A stretch of 64,000 nt of DNA from NCBI RefSeq assembly GCF_900104355.1, contig NZ_FNIY01000005.1, positions 283,157 to 347,156 on the forward strand. Direction: 5' to 3'. A program made the translations under genes and the position numbers. Source of the stretch: Phyllobacterium sp. OV277 (GTDB taxonomy: Bacteria > Pseudomonadota > Alphaproteobacteria > Rhizobiales > Rhizobiaceae). Under the pieces are notes generated by a model. That model did not search any database and was not told the DNA's origin. It saw only the letters and a program-made list of their open reading frames with translations. Of the stretch, positions 24,977-34,100 are shown one piece after another (position 1 is the stretch's first letter; every line of letters starts with the position of its first letter).

Positions 24977-25918
24977 ATGCAGGGTAAATTACTGGGTCAG
25001 GCGGTAACAGACTCCGAACGGGCGCTCGAAGCAGTCCTATTGGAAATCTCCGAGTGGCCAAGCGAACATATCTCCTATGCGCCTGTGCTCGGCGGCATCA
25101 GCAATACCAATTGGCAGATCAGGATCAACGGCCATAAGATTCCCTATTTCCTGAAAATGCCGGGTCAAGGCACGGAGATGTTTATTGACCGGCAAGCCGC
25201 ACTTGAGGCCAGCAGGCGAGCCGAGGAAATCGGAATCGGACCCAAAGGCTATCCTTACCTTGCCCATAAAGGCATCGAAATTACGGATTTCATCGAGGAC
25301 CGTCGTTCCTGCACCAACAAGGATTTTCGCGATGTTGAAATTCGCAATGCCGCCATTGGCGCTTACAGGCAGTTTCATAATGCCGGTCAGTTGGGGCTGA
25401 CCAAAACCGTTTTTGATATGATCGAGGAACATATCGATCAGGCCCGCACCCTGAATGGGTTTTTTCCGCAAGATTTCGACTGGCTGTACGCGCAATATCG
25501 CATGGCGCGATCGGCGCTTGAAGCATCGGGCATTGATCTTGTCGCCTGCTTCAATGATCCCATGCCGGGCAATTTCATGGTCGACGAGGCCAAGACGATC
25601 ATGCTCATCGATTACGAATACGCGTCGAATAATGACCGATGCTACGATCTTGGTATCTGGTGCGGCGAGATGTTTTTCTCCAATACCATAGAGAATGAAG
25701 TGATCGAGGAGTATTTCGGTCATTTTGATCCGCAAATGTATGCCCGGCTCTACGTCCACAAAGCGCTTGCCGATATCAAATGGTCCACATGGGCCATGGT
25801 CCAAAGGGAAGTGTCCGCGCTTGACTTTGATTTCCATAAATATGGCGCGTGGAAACATATGCGCGCGCGCAGCTATATGCGCGATCCCCGTTGGAAAGAT
25901 TATCTGAAAATTGTCTGA
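24977..25918 (+). CDS. Choline/ethanolamine-kinase-like phosphotransferase, copy 2
   Basis: A 313-residue kinase with a more canonical pattern than its neighbour: GGISNTNWQI (about residues 39-48) as the nucleotide loop, FLKMPG with the ATP lysine, the catalytic loop FNDPMPGNFM (about 197-206) and IDYEYASNNDRCYDLGIW (about 216-233), closely matching choline kinase signatures. ATG at 24977 follows GGAG by about 8 bases; an open frame to 24881 overlaps the preceding gene and is unlikely. It ends the operon and is followed by a strong terminator. Two different kinases in one cassette suggest two alternative or successive substrates, or a heterodimer. Confidence 0.85.
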   Translation: MQGKLLGQAVTDSERALEAVLLEISEWPSEHISYAPVLGGISNTNWQIRINGHKIPYFLKMPGQGTEMFIDRQAALEASRRAEEIGIGPKGYPYLAHKGIEITDFIEDRRSCTNKDFRDVEIRNAAIGAYRQFHNAGQLGLTKTVFDMIEEHIDQARTLNGFFPQDFDWLYAQYRMARSALEASGIDLVACFNDPMPGNFMVDEAKTIMLIDYEYASNNDRCYDLGIWCGEMFFSNTIENEVIEEYFGHFDPQMYARLYVHKALADIKWSTWAMVQREVSALDFDFHKYGAWKHMRARSYMRDPRWKDYLKIV

Positions 25919-25940
25919 CGGCGAGGCTGGCCAAAAGAAA

Positions 25941-25974
25941 ACCGGCGGCCCTCATGGAGGCCGCCGGTCTTTTC
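25941..25974. terminator. Bidirectional rho-independent terminator
   Basis: Perfect 10-bp stem ACCGGCGGCC (25941-25950) and GGCCGCCGGT (25959-25968) with an 8-base loop. Plus side continues CTTTTC; minus side continues TTTTCTTTTGG. It lies between two convergent genes (25918 end, 26004 end) and can stop both. Confidence 0.85.
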
Positions 25975-26003
25975 AAAACAGCAATCGAATAGTTGATCGA
26001 ACC

Positions 26004-26258
26004 CTAGACTGCACTTCCGCAACAAGCCGATGCCATGCGGTTGCCTATGGCAGCCAGACTTTTGGTCACTGCAGGTCCATCGACTGTAAAAGGTCGTTGC
26101 CAATTGGTTGAAGCGGTGGCTTCAAAATTTTTGCGTGCCACAGACTTCATAAGGAGTTCGAGCTCGCTGCGGGTCACATGATCAGCGCTCATGACAGCGT
26201 TGATCAGGGGATCTGACAGGGCTTCAGCAAGGGTAAGATCGGCATATGTCTGTGGCAT
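26004..26258 (-). CDS. Small hypothetical protein
   Basis: An 84-residue soluble-looking protein that I do not recognise. It is supported by a strong AAGGAG site 6 bases before the ATG, by a terminator just past its stop, and by the absence of a competing frame. The N-terminal half is acidic and helical (YADLTLAEALSDPLINAVMSADHVTRSELELLMKS), and there is a Cys-Cys pair near the C-terminus (MASACCGSAV). It is divergent from a TetR regulator and shares its regulatory region, so it is likely a target of that regulator. Confidence 0.7.
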   Translation of the reverse strand: MPQTYADLTLAEALSDPLINAVMSADHVTRSELELLMKSVARKNFEATASTNWQRPFTVDGPAVTKSLAAIGNRMASACCGSAV

Positions 26259-26380
26259 GATGCACTCCTTCTCAGCGGCGTCGTTGCCGCGTTTTCAAAT
26301 AGAAACGTCAATCCGTACTTTTCTGTGGCGGCGGCCCGGATACCAATTTCAAATAAAATTGACACACGAACCAAATGCGT

Positions 26381-26421
26381 GTTACCGGTAAGTAACAAGC
26401 CAATAGTTACTGGACGGTAAC
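26381..26421. promoter_or_regulatory. Double TetR-type operator, two GTTAC-N6-GTAAC sites
   Basis: Two copies of GTTAC-N6-GTAAC occur at 26381-26396 and 26406-26421, with centres 25 bp apart and unrelated 6-base spacers. The second ends 4 bases before the TetR start codon, so binding would block its own expression and perhaps the divergent small gene. A TTGACA hexamer at 26359-26364 could be the -35 box on the plus strand. Confidence 0.65.
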
Positions 26422-26425
26422 ATCC

Positions 26426-27058
26426 ATGTCAAGCGCACCAACGCAAGAAATATCAAAGCCTCACGAGACTGTTATATCGGTGGAATCCGAAGGCAGCCGA
26501 ATGCCGCCACGGGCGCGTATTATGGCGAGCGCCATTGATTTGTTTCGCCAACAGGGCATCAAGGGTGTTGGTGTTGACGCGATTGCAGAGGCTGCTGATT
26601 CCAACAAGATGACGCTTTATCGCCATTTCGGATCAAAGGACGATCTGATCTGCGAATGCCTCAAACAGGTGTCCGAACGCCGGGAACAAATTTGGCGCGA
26701 CCTGGAAACAACCTTCCCTGACAATCCACTTGCCCAGATACGCGGCTGGATTGAAGAAGCTGCGGAATGCATATTCAATGACCGGCGCGGTTGCGATCTC
26801 GCAAATGCCGCTGTCGAATTGAAAGAAGCCAATCACCCGGCTTTCAAGGTGATCGTAGATGCCAAAAAAGCGCATATGGACCGCCTGACCGATCTTTGCC
26901 GGCAGGCTGGAGTGAAACAGGCCGAGCAATTGGCCGATGCACTGATGCTGCTCGTCGAGGGTGCGCGGGTATGCAGCCAAAGCGCTGGCGCAGAAGGCCC
27001 TCAACAACAATTGAAACGCGCCTGCGACGCAATGATAGCCGCCTACGCCTCGGATTAA
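26426..27058 (+). CDS. TetR-family transcriptional regulator
   Basis: A 210-residue repressor. After about 25 polar residues the TetR DNA-binding domain is clear: RARIMASAIDLFRQQGIKGVGVDAIAEAADSNKMTLYRHFGSKDDLI (helix-turn-helix at about residues 46-66). The C-terminal ligand domain (VELKEANHPAFKVIVDAKKAHMDRL) is typical of the family. No good ribosome-binding site precedes the ATG at 26426; translation may start with a very short leader or at a later codon. The double dyad directly upstream suggests autoregulation. Its effector is unknown. Confidence 0.88.
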   Translation: MSSAPTQEISKPHETVISVESEGSRMPPRARIMASAIDLFRQQGIKGVGVDAIAEAADSNKMTLYRHFGSKDDLICECLKQVSERREQIWRDLETTFPDNPLAQIRGWIEEAAECIFNDRRGCDLANAAVELKEANHPAFKVIVDAKKAHMDRLTDLCRQAGVKQAEQLADALMLLVEGARVCSQSAGAEGPQQQLKRACDAMIAAYASD

Positions 27059-27351
27059 TTTACACCCATATCATTGGTTCCCGATCCAATTGCTTATCTC
27101 GAAAGAGAATAAAGCCTACTGGATTAAACCCAATAACCAGCAGCACGACATTCATCGTGGTGATCAACAATCAACGGCTACCTACTTACTATCACGAAAA
27201 GCCCTTCCCGGATTCACGCACTTGTTATCGGTGTCTTCAGCCAAAACATGTAGATTGCGCAATCAGGAGAGGGCTCCCCGACACCCCGCCAAATGAGCTG
27301 CCCGCAAAGGGTGTATTTGTCCTGGTAAAACCCAGACGGAGAGTCAATCGC

Positions 27352-28314
27352 ATGGGAATCGCATTTATGAACGACGGCGTGCCGGAAACTCTTCCCTGCA
27401 TCAGTCATGAAACGCGTTCAAAGTGGCTGCTGCAAAGAGTGGCTATCCTGAGACGAAATCCCAACTTCGGGGCCGCTGCCACTGACTACGCAAACGGTGC
27501 CGTCAGGATTTTCGAAGGTCGATATATGGCCAACAAAGTCATGGCCAATGTTGCTCGCCAAGTGATCTGTATGTCTATTCTGGCGTTGCATTTTACACGC
27601 AGCAATGGAAATCACGGCGCAACAATATCCGGCATCCAGAACATAACGTCGGGTTTGAAGCTATGCAGCAAAAACACCACTGCCGCTACGATCGACCTTT
27701 TGGAAAACATTGGACTTGTTACCCGTGTGCTGGACGAAAGTGATCACAGAAATCACCTGATCCAACCAACCAACAAGATGATATTCGGCATCAGAAGAAT
27801 TACCGGCATAGCCCTCAGCGCAGCGGACAAACTATTCCCCTCACGGCATTACAAACAGCTGATTGAAGGGTCGGATGATTTTGTGGAACGCTATTTCGCG
27901 TCCAGCCTGCACTCGCTGCTGAATATCAGCACAATGATCTCCAAGCTGCACAGTTCGAAACTGTTCGCGATCAGCGACGGGGGCGGCATCCTGCTTTGCA
28001 AACTTATGTCAATGAAGGGACAGCCATCAACAGTTACTGAAAATACTGTCTGCTTTCCCTATGATGATATCGGTCATCTCTACGGCGTTTCCCGCACACA
28101 CATTCGCCGTTTAATGAAGCGAGCGGAAGCAGAAGGCCTCGTGCGCTTGCTGGAAGATGGAGGCCGACGGATAGATATATTGCCTCCACTCGATGATGTT
28201 TTTGAGAATATGGTTGCCGCGCATATCGCTCGCGCTCAGTTCGATATTCATCTTGCCAACAAAGATTACGATCTATTGCCCATAGATCGTACGCCTGACT
28301 ATTACGCCGTCTGA
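27352..28314 (+). CDS. Orphan regulator with C-terminal winged helix-turn-helix
   Basis: A 320-residue protein I cannot place in a named family. The C-terminal 90 residues carry a convincing helix-turn-helix of the Crp/MarR kind (FPYDDIGHLYGVSRTHIRRLMKRAEAEGLVRLLEDGGRRIDILPPL). A second weak helix-turn-helix-like stretch lies near residues 90-130 (GATISGIQNITSGLKLCSKNTTAATIDLLENIGLVTRV). ATG at 27352 has a GGAGAG upstream; the frame is open much further upstream, but that part lacks coding character. It stands alone between a TetR gene and a porin gene, closed by a strong terminator. Confidence 0.75.
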   Translation: MGIAFMNDGVPETLPCISHETRSKWLLQRVAILRRNPNFGAAATDYANGAVRIFEGRYMANKVMANVARQVICMSILALHFTRSNGNHGATISGIQNITSGLKLCSKNTTAATIDLLENIGLVTRVLDESDHRNHLIQPTNKMIFGIRRITGIALSAADKLFPSRHYKQLIEGSDDFVERYFASSLHSLLNISTMISKLHSSKLFAISDGGGILLCKLMSMKGQPSTVTENTVCFPYDDIGHLYGVSRTHIRRLMKRAEAEGLVRLLEDGGRRIDILPPLDDVFENMVAAHIARAQFDIHLANKDYDLLPIDRTPDYYAV

Positions 28315-28351
28315 AAAGCAAGAATTCCACGTTAACAAGCCCAAATAAAAT

Positions 28352-28379
28352 GGCCCTGCCTTTAAAAGCAGGGCCTTTT
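28352..28379. terminator. Rho-independent terminator
   Basis: Perfect 8-bp stem GGCCCTGC (28352-28359) and GCAGGGCC (28368-28375) with an A/T loop, followed by TTTT on the plus strand. On the minus strand the tail is ATTTTATTT, so it may also serve a minus-strand transcript from the right. Confidence 0.85.
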
Positions 28380-28876
28380 GAGCATTGACTGGAGATCAAC
28401 TGAACTCAATTGCCTTCTTGTTGAAGCGCAGTCCTTCTACGTCAACGAGAATATGCATTGTCACGTTGCATCCGATTTTCAAGGCAGTCAAAGGACATAA
28501 CTGGTCGCATTTTGCTACCATTTTGATAGCCATTTTTCCGCTGGCAAACTGTTTCGCAAAGATATTTACCCGAAAAACCGATCCATTCGACAAATCCTCA
28601 TCGGCGAGCCTCCCCTTGGTTTGCGTCTTGCCAAGCTTGATTTTTGCGCGAAAACAGTAAGTCGGCTGGGCACTTTACCCTCCTCACTGCTTCATCCCTT
28701 GGTTGTAAGTCCCCGCGCTTTAAGACCTACAGATTGTAGCAAAACGGCAACAGGAGCATTGGTAGCATGATACCACCAGTTATGTCCTTTGACGAAAAGG
28801 GTGCCAAAGTAAGACATAAGTGAGGCACTGCGTCTTTGGCTTGCCTCTAACAATTTATCCTTAACTGGAGATCGAC
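28380..28876. other. Intergenic region upstream of the first porin gene
   Basis: About 500 bases. It must hold the porin promoter; a TTGACG at 28789-28794 is the best -35 candidate, without a strong -10 partner. A dyad TGGTA-N6-TACCA lies at 28760-28775. On the minus strand 28396-28593 could encode a 65-residue basic protein from a TTG start (ends EGLRFNKKAIEFS), whose 3' end faces the bidirectional terminator; the open frame continues upstream without an ATG or GTG. I do not recognise it and rate it doubtful. Confidence 0.35.
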
Positions 28877-29977
28877 ATGAATATCAAAAGTCTTCTTCTC
28901 GGCACCGCCGCTGCACTTGTTGTGGTGTCGGGCGCGCGCGCTGCAGATGCAGTCGTCGTGGCCGAACCGGAGGCCGTCGAATATGTGCGCGTCTGCGACG
29001 CGTACGGCGCTGGCTTCTTCTACATTCCCGGTACAGAAACATGCCTGAAAATCGGCGGCTATATGCGTTATGATGCCGGCGGTGGTGACGACCCCTATTT
29101 GGGCGGTCACATGGGCGGCAAAAATGATACCTGGTACAAGCGTGCCCGTGCTGAAGTCCGTTTCGATGCACGTACGGAAACCGAACTCGGCACACTCCGC
29201 TCCTATATCCAGACACGTTTCCAGTACACGGATGGCAATCAGGACGGCGCGTCCATTCCACAGGCATTCATTGAGCTGGGCGGTTTCCGCATCGGTGTTG
29301 CTGATGAAATCTTCGGCTCATGGGTTGGTTATGCTGGTAACATCATCAACGACGACGTGATCCAGTACAACAGCTTTGCCAGCAACCAGGTGAGCTATAC
29401 GTACACTGCCGGAAACGGCTTCTCTGCTATCATCGCCGCTGAACAGGGTGAAGCTGAGAATTTGAATGGTCAGAGTTACGATTACCGTATTGATGACTAC
29501 ATGCCCCATGCCCTTATCGGTGCCAAGTATGAACAGGGTTGGGGATCAATCTCCGGTATCGCTGGTTATGACTCGGCCGTCGAAGAATGGGGCTTCAAGG
29601 CTCGTCTGGACGTGAAGTTTACTGACACAGTGTCCGCCTGGGTCATGGGTGCCTATCAGACCAATTACAACGAAGACTCCTTCAATACCAACGTCAACCG
29701 CAACTGGTTCGGTACGTGGGAAGGTGACTACGCTGTCTGGGGCGGTTTGGCAGCCAAGGTTTCCGACAAGGCAACTGTCAACGCTCAGGTTGCCTACGAA
29801 GAACAGGGCACGATTGCTGCTGCTTTGAACGTGGCCTACGAACTTGTTCCCGGCTTCACGATCACACCGGAAATCAACTACACCAAGTTTGACGGTGCGC
29901 GTAAGGACTACTCAGAAGCCCATGGCGGCAACGACGATGCCTTTGGCGGCATTATCCGCTTCCAGCGCAATTTCTAA
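28877..29977 (+). CDS. Outer-membrane porin, Omp2b/Porin_2 family, copy 1
   Basis: A 366-residue trimeric porin of the type found in Brucella, Ochrobactrum and rhizobia. Signal peptide MNIKSLLLGTAAALVVVSGARA, mature start ADAVVVAEPEAVEYVRVCD, then the constriction-loop region (IPGTETCLKIGGYMRYD) and alternating beta strands ending in the classic C-terminal Phe (IIRFQRNF). GGAG lies 8 bases before the ATG. It is a close paralogue of the porin at 46152-47231; differences are concentrated in the extracellular loops (for example DPYLGGHMGGKNDTWY here). Expression signals are in the 500-base upstream gap. Confidence 0.95.
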   Translation: MNIKSLLLGTAAALVVVSGARAADAVVVAEPEAVEYVRVCDAYGAGFFYIPGTETCLKIGGYMRYDAGGGDDPYLGGHMGGKNDTWYKRARAEVRFDARTETELGTLRSYIQTRFQYTDGNQDGASIPQAFIELGGFRIGVADEIFGSWVGYAGNIINDDVIQYNSFASNQVSYTYTAGNGFSAIIAAEQGEAENLNGQSYDYRIDDYMPHALIGAKYEQGWGSISGIAGYDSAVEEWGFKARLDVKFTDTVSAWVMGAYQTNYNEDSFNTNVNRNWFGTWEGDYAVWGGLAAKVSDKATVNAQVAYEEQGTIAAALNVAYELVPGFTITPEINYTKFDGARKDYSEAHGGNDDAFGGIIRFQRNF

Positions 29978-29991
29978 CCATCACGGCATGA

Positions 29992-30020
29992 AATCCGGGG
30001 TCGAAAGGCCCCGGATTTTT
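29992..30020. terminator. Porin rho-independent terminator
   Basis: Stem AATCCGGGG (29992-30000) and CCCCGGATT (30009-30017) followed by TTT, 15 bases after the porin stop and just before the stop of the convergent gene. Confidence 0.85.
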
Positions 30021-30021
30021 A

Positions 30022-31077
30022 TCATCTGGTAGGATTGAGAGCCGAGAACCGGGGTGCAGGCGCGGTCTTGATCAAGCCCGAGGGCGTCTCTTTGTAGATG
30101 CCGCGCGCCTTATTGTGTACATGGTTTACCGCTTCAGCAATGCTCAGAACCGGTGTAAAGCAGGCATCGCTTCCTTCCAGAATTTCACACCAGTGATCGC
30201 GTGGATGACTGGCAAATAGTTCAGCGAAACGCGCCTTCAGAGCAGGCCATTGTTTGCGATCATATTGCGAAGCTGGATCGACATCTGTAAGTCCGAGTTT
30301 GGCGAGCAATATCGCATAAAACTGCGTTTCAAGTGCCCCAACAGTAATGAAACGCCCGTCGGCACAGATATAGCTGTCGTAAAATGGCGAGTCATGGAAT
30401 GGGCTTGGCTCAGCCCCATCAATCTGCCCGCTCGCACGCGCGAGTTGCACGATTGTTCCAAGCATCGCCACCACATCGACAATTGCCGCATCCACCACTC
30501 TTCCCTGACCTGATATTCTCGCATCCAGCACAGCGCTGACGATACCGAAACACAAACCAAGAGAACCGGTCGCATCACCCATCACGGTTGGCGCCGCTAT
30601 GGGCGCTTCTCCTGAACGCGCAGAGAGAGAAAGCAGCCCCGTCAAAGCGAGATAATTCAGATCATGGCCAGCACTCTGCGCCAGGGGGCCTGTCTGACCC
30701 CAACCGGTCATGCGGCCGTAAACCAGCCGCGGATTGCGGGCAGCACATTCGGCCGGTCCAAGGCCAAGGCGTTCCATGACGCCGGGCCTGTTGGCTTCGA
30801 CCAATGCATCGGCACCGGCCACCAGCTCGAGCGCCTGCTCGACACCGGCAGCTGTTTTAAGGTCGAGAGCGACAATCCGTTTGTTTTGGCGAAGGGGATT
30901 GTTCCCCGCATCGCCACCGAATTCCTGCATGATTTTTAGCGGTGTCGGACGCGTGATCACTGTCACCTGCGCCCCAAGATTGGCAAGCATGAGCCCGGCA
31001 AGTGGTCCGGGGCCAATTCCCTCAAACTCGATAACCCGAAGTGTGTGAAGGGGATTTTCCGGTGCCTGTTCGCTCAT
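30022..31077 (-). CDS. CaiB/BaiF-type CoA transferase family III (alpha-methylacyl-CoA racemase-like)
   Basis: A 351-residue cytosolic enzyme of the class III CoA-transferase/AMACR superfamily. The N-terminal segment LRVIEFEGIGPGPLAGLMLANLGAQVTVITRP and later GRMTGWGQTGPLAQSAGHDLNYLALTG are diagnostic; the latter holds the AMACR His-Asp (GHDLNY) rather than the single CoA-transferase Asp, which favours a racemase acting on 2-methyl-branched acyl-CoA. ATG at 31077 follows AGGA by 5 bases. It converges with the porin gene and lies 49 bases downstream of the efflux pump; no fatty-acid genes are adjacent, so its role is generic branched-chain lipid catabolism by inference. Confidence 0.9.
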   Translation of the reverse strand: MSEQAPENPLHTLRVIEFEGIGPGPLAGLMLANLGAQVTVITRPTPLKIMQEFGGDAGNNPLRQNKRIVALDLKTAAGVEQALELVAGADALVEANRPGVMERLGLGPAECAARNPRLVYGRMTGWGQTGPLAQSAGHDLNYLALTGLLSLSARSGEAPIAAPTVMGDATGSLGLCFGIVSAVLDARISGQGRVVDAAIVDVVAMLGTIVQLARASGQIDGAEPSPFHDSPFYDSYICADGRFITVGALETQFYAILLAKLGLTDVDPASQYDRKQWPALKARFAELFASHPRDHWCEILEGSDACFTPVLSIAEAVNHVHNKARGIYKETPSGLIKTAPAPRFSALNPTR

Positions 31078-31126
31078 GACATTCCTGTTGTCTGATGGGA
31101 GCACCCGGCTCCCACCTTATCATCCA

Positions 31127-34100
31127 TCATGCGTTGACACCTTGAGGTTCCTGATGCTCCTCGGGCGGCGCATTATGATCGGGAGCCTTGATACGGAACC
31201 ACGCAATATAGAGCGCTGGCAAAAACAGCAGTGTCAGCACGGTTCCAACGATAATACCACCCATCATGGCATAGGCCATTGGCCCCCAGAAAATCTCGCG
31301 GGCAATCGGGATCAGCGCAAGACTGGCAGCCGCAGCCGTTAACATAATGGGACGCATTCGATGCTCCGTCGCTTCGACGACAGCGCTCCATGGGTCCTTA
31401 CCCTCACTTCGCAAATCCTCGATCTGGACGACGAGGATGACCGAGTTTCGGATCAGAATGCCGATCAATGCCAGCACGCCCAGCAATGCCACAAAGCCAA
31501 GTGGTGAGTTGCTGGAAAGCAGAGCGGCAACAACGCCGATGATTGCCAGAGGCGCGACCGCAAACACCAGGAACAGCCGCTGGAAGCTTTGCAACTGGAT
31601 CATCAGCAGCGTCACCATGGCAAACAGCATCAAGGGTGCGACGGCAGCGATTGGAGCCTGGGCCTTGCCGCTTTCTTCAACGGCGCCGCCAACGACAATC
31701 CCATAACCGGGTGGCAGCTTTTCCGTAAACTCCGCTACTTTCGGGGCAAGCTGTGAGACAACCGTCGCTGGCTGTAAATCACCCAAAACACCGGCTTTCA
31801 GCGTGATGGTGGGTTGGCGCGCACGACGCCAGACGACGGACTGCTCAAGTTCGTAGCGGAAATTTGCCACAGCGGCTGCCGGTACGGACTGGCCGTTGGC
31901 GGTTGTCAGCTGGATATTGCGCAGCTGATCGATTGATCCACGCTCATCAGCACGGGCGCGCACGATCACATCGATAAGATAGATGGAATCCCTGACCTGC
32001 GTGATCGTCGAGCCACCGACAACGGCGTTGAGCGACGAGGCAATTGATTCCGAGGTGATCCCCAGTTGCCGCGCCTTATCCTGCAGCACGTCGACCTTGA
32101 TGACGCGTGATGGCTCGTTCCAGTCGAATGTAATGTCCCCGATGGATGGATTGCCTGCAATCAGATTGGCCATCTCATGGGAATAATCGCGGACCTTCTG
32201 AACATCGGGCCCACTGACGCGGTACTGAACCGGACGTCCTACAGGCGGACCGATATCAAGCAGATGCACAAAGGCATCGGTGCTTGGAAACTCGTTCTTC
32301 AGCCATGCCTGTAGTTTTGTTCGTAGCCGGTCACGCGCTTCGAGACTCTTTGTTACGATAACGGTCTGGCCGAAGAACGGATTTGATGGCTGCACGTCGA
32401 ATGACAGAAGGAAGCGGATTGCGCCCTGCCCGACATAGGAACTCCAATGATCAATATCGGCATTCCCGGCCAGTTGCTCTGCCTCAAACTTGTCCATCTG
32501 CGCCTTGGTTTCAAGGATCGAGGCATTCTGCGGCAGGTTCCAGTCGACAATCAGTTCGTGACGGTCGGAATTGGGAAAGAACTGTTGTTGCACATGGCCC
32601 ATACCGTAGACTGACAGGGCAAAAATGCCCACTGTAACGGCGATTGTCACCCATCGAAACCGCATGCAAGCCAAGAGAATGCGCTGAAACAGGGTGGCAA
32701 ACCGGCTGGGATTCTCGTGCTTGTTCTTCATTGTTTTCGGTAGCAAAGTCACACCGAGCAGAGGCGTGAAAACCACGGCCACGATCCACGAGACAACAAG
32801 CGATACGGCAATCACCACGAACAGCGTATAGGTGAATTCGCCCGCCGCACTGCTATTGAGACCAACGGGAATGAAGCCTGATACTGTCACCAACGTGCCT
32901 GTGAGCATCGGAAAAGCCGTGTGGGTATAAACATAGGTTGCGGCTTTTCGTAAGTCATCTCCCGACTCTAGCCGTGCCACCATCATCTCGACAGCGATCA
33001 TGGCGTCATCCACAAGCAGCCCAAGCGCGATAATCAATGCACCGAGCGAGATACGCTGGAGCGAAATGCCCATATACTCCATCACCATGAAGGTGATCGC
33101 CAGAACAAGCGGTATAGCCAGCGCAACGACAAAACCAGCGCGCATTCCCAGACTGACAAAGCTGACCGCCAACACGATAGCAACCGCCTCGAACAGAGCC
33201 CGGGTGAAACCCGAAACCGCTTCTTCGACGATCTGCGGCTGGTCCGAAACCAGATTAACACCAACGCCAACAGGCAAATCCGCCGTGATCTGCTGCATCT
33301 GCGCCTTAAGATGTTCGCCAAATTTAAGCAGATTGCCGTTCGGCTTCATACCAATGGCAAGTCCGATCGCTTCCTTGCCGTTCACACGGAACAGGCTGGT
33401 CGGCGGGTCCGCATAACCACGGGTAACCCGCGCCACATCGCTCAAACGGAAAAACCGGTCATTGACGCGCAGATTGATGGCCTGAAGGCTTTTTTCCGAT
33501 ACGAACTGGCCGTTTACCCGGATCATCACCCGCTCGGGTCCAGTCTCGATAACGCCCGATGGGGTAATCGCATTCTGGGCCTGCAAGGTGCTGATAATGG
33601 CCTGTTGATCCAGCCCCAGTGCGGCAACCTGTTTGGGCGAAAACTCCAGATAGATCGCTTCGTCCTGCGCCCCGACCAGCTCGACCTTGCCAACATCGGG
33701 AACAGTCAGGATTTTCCGCCTGACGTCTTCAACGTAATCACGCAATTGCCGCTGGCTGAGTCCATCTGATGTGAAGCCGTAAACATTGCCATAGACATCG
33801 CCAAACTGGTCATTGAAGAACGGTCCGACCACACCTTGCGGAAATTGCGGTGAAATATCGCGGATCATGTTGCGGACGCGAATCCAGGTTTGCGTCACCG
33901 CATCGCCGCGCACCGTATCCTTGAGATTAAGGAAAATCGTTGTCGAACCCGGCGAACTGACACTGCGGGTATAGTCCAGCGTGTCCAGTTCTTCGAGCTT
34001 CTTTTCAATTCGCTCGGTGACCTGCGTCGTCGTGTCCTCAACGGAGGCTCCCGGCCATTGCGCCGAGATCACCATGGTCTTGATGGTGAAGTTCGGATCT

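Noticed and set aside
26791..27351. Upstream extension of the orphan regulator
   Set aside because: The frame is open but overlaps the TetR gene and has no coding character; the ATG at 27352 has a proper ribosome-binding site.
14172..27424. Shared 13-mer GAAACGCGTTCAA near 14172 and within the orphan regulator gene at about 27412
   Set aside because: One copy is inside a coding sequence with no regulatory context; probably chance.
28396..28593. Minus-strand 65-codon frame near the bidirectional terminator
   Set aside because: Only a TTG start is available, the family is not recognisable, and the frame continues upstream without a start codon. Kept only as a remark under the intergenic entry.
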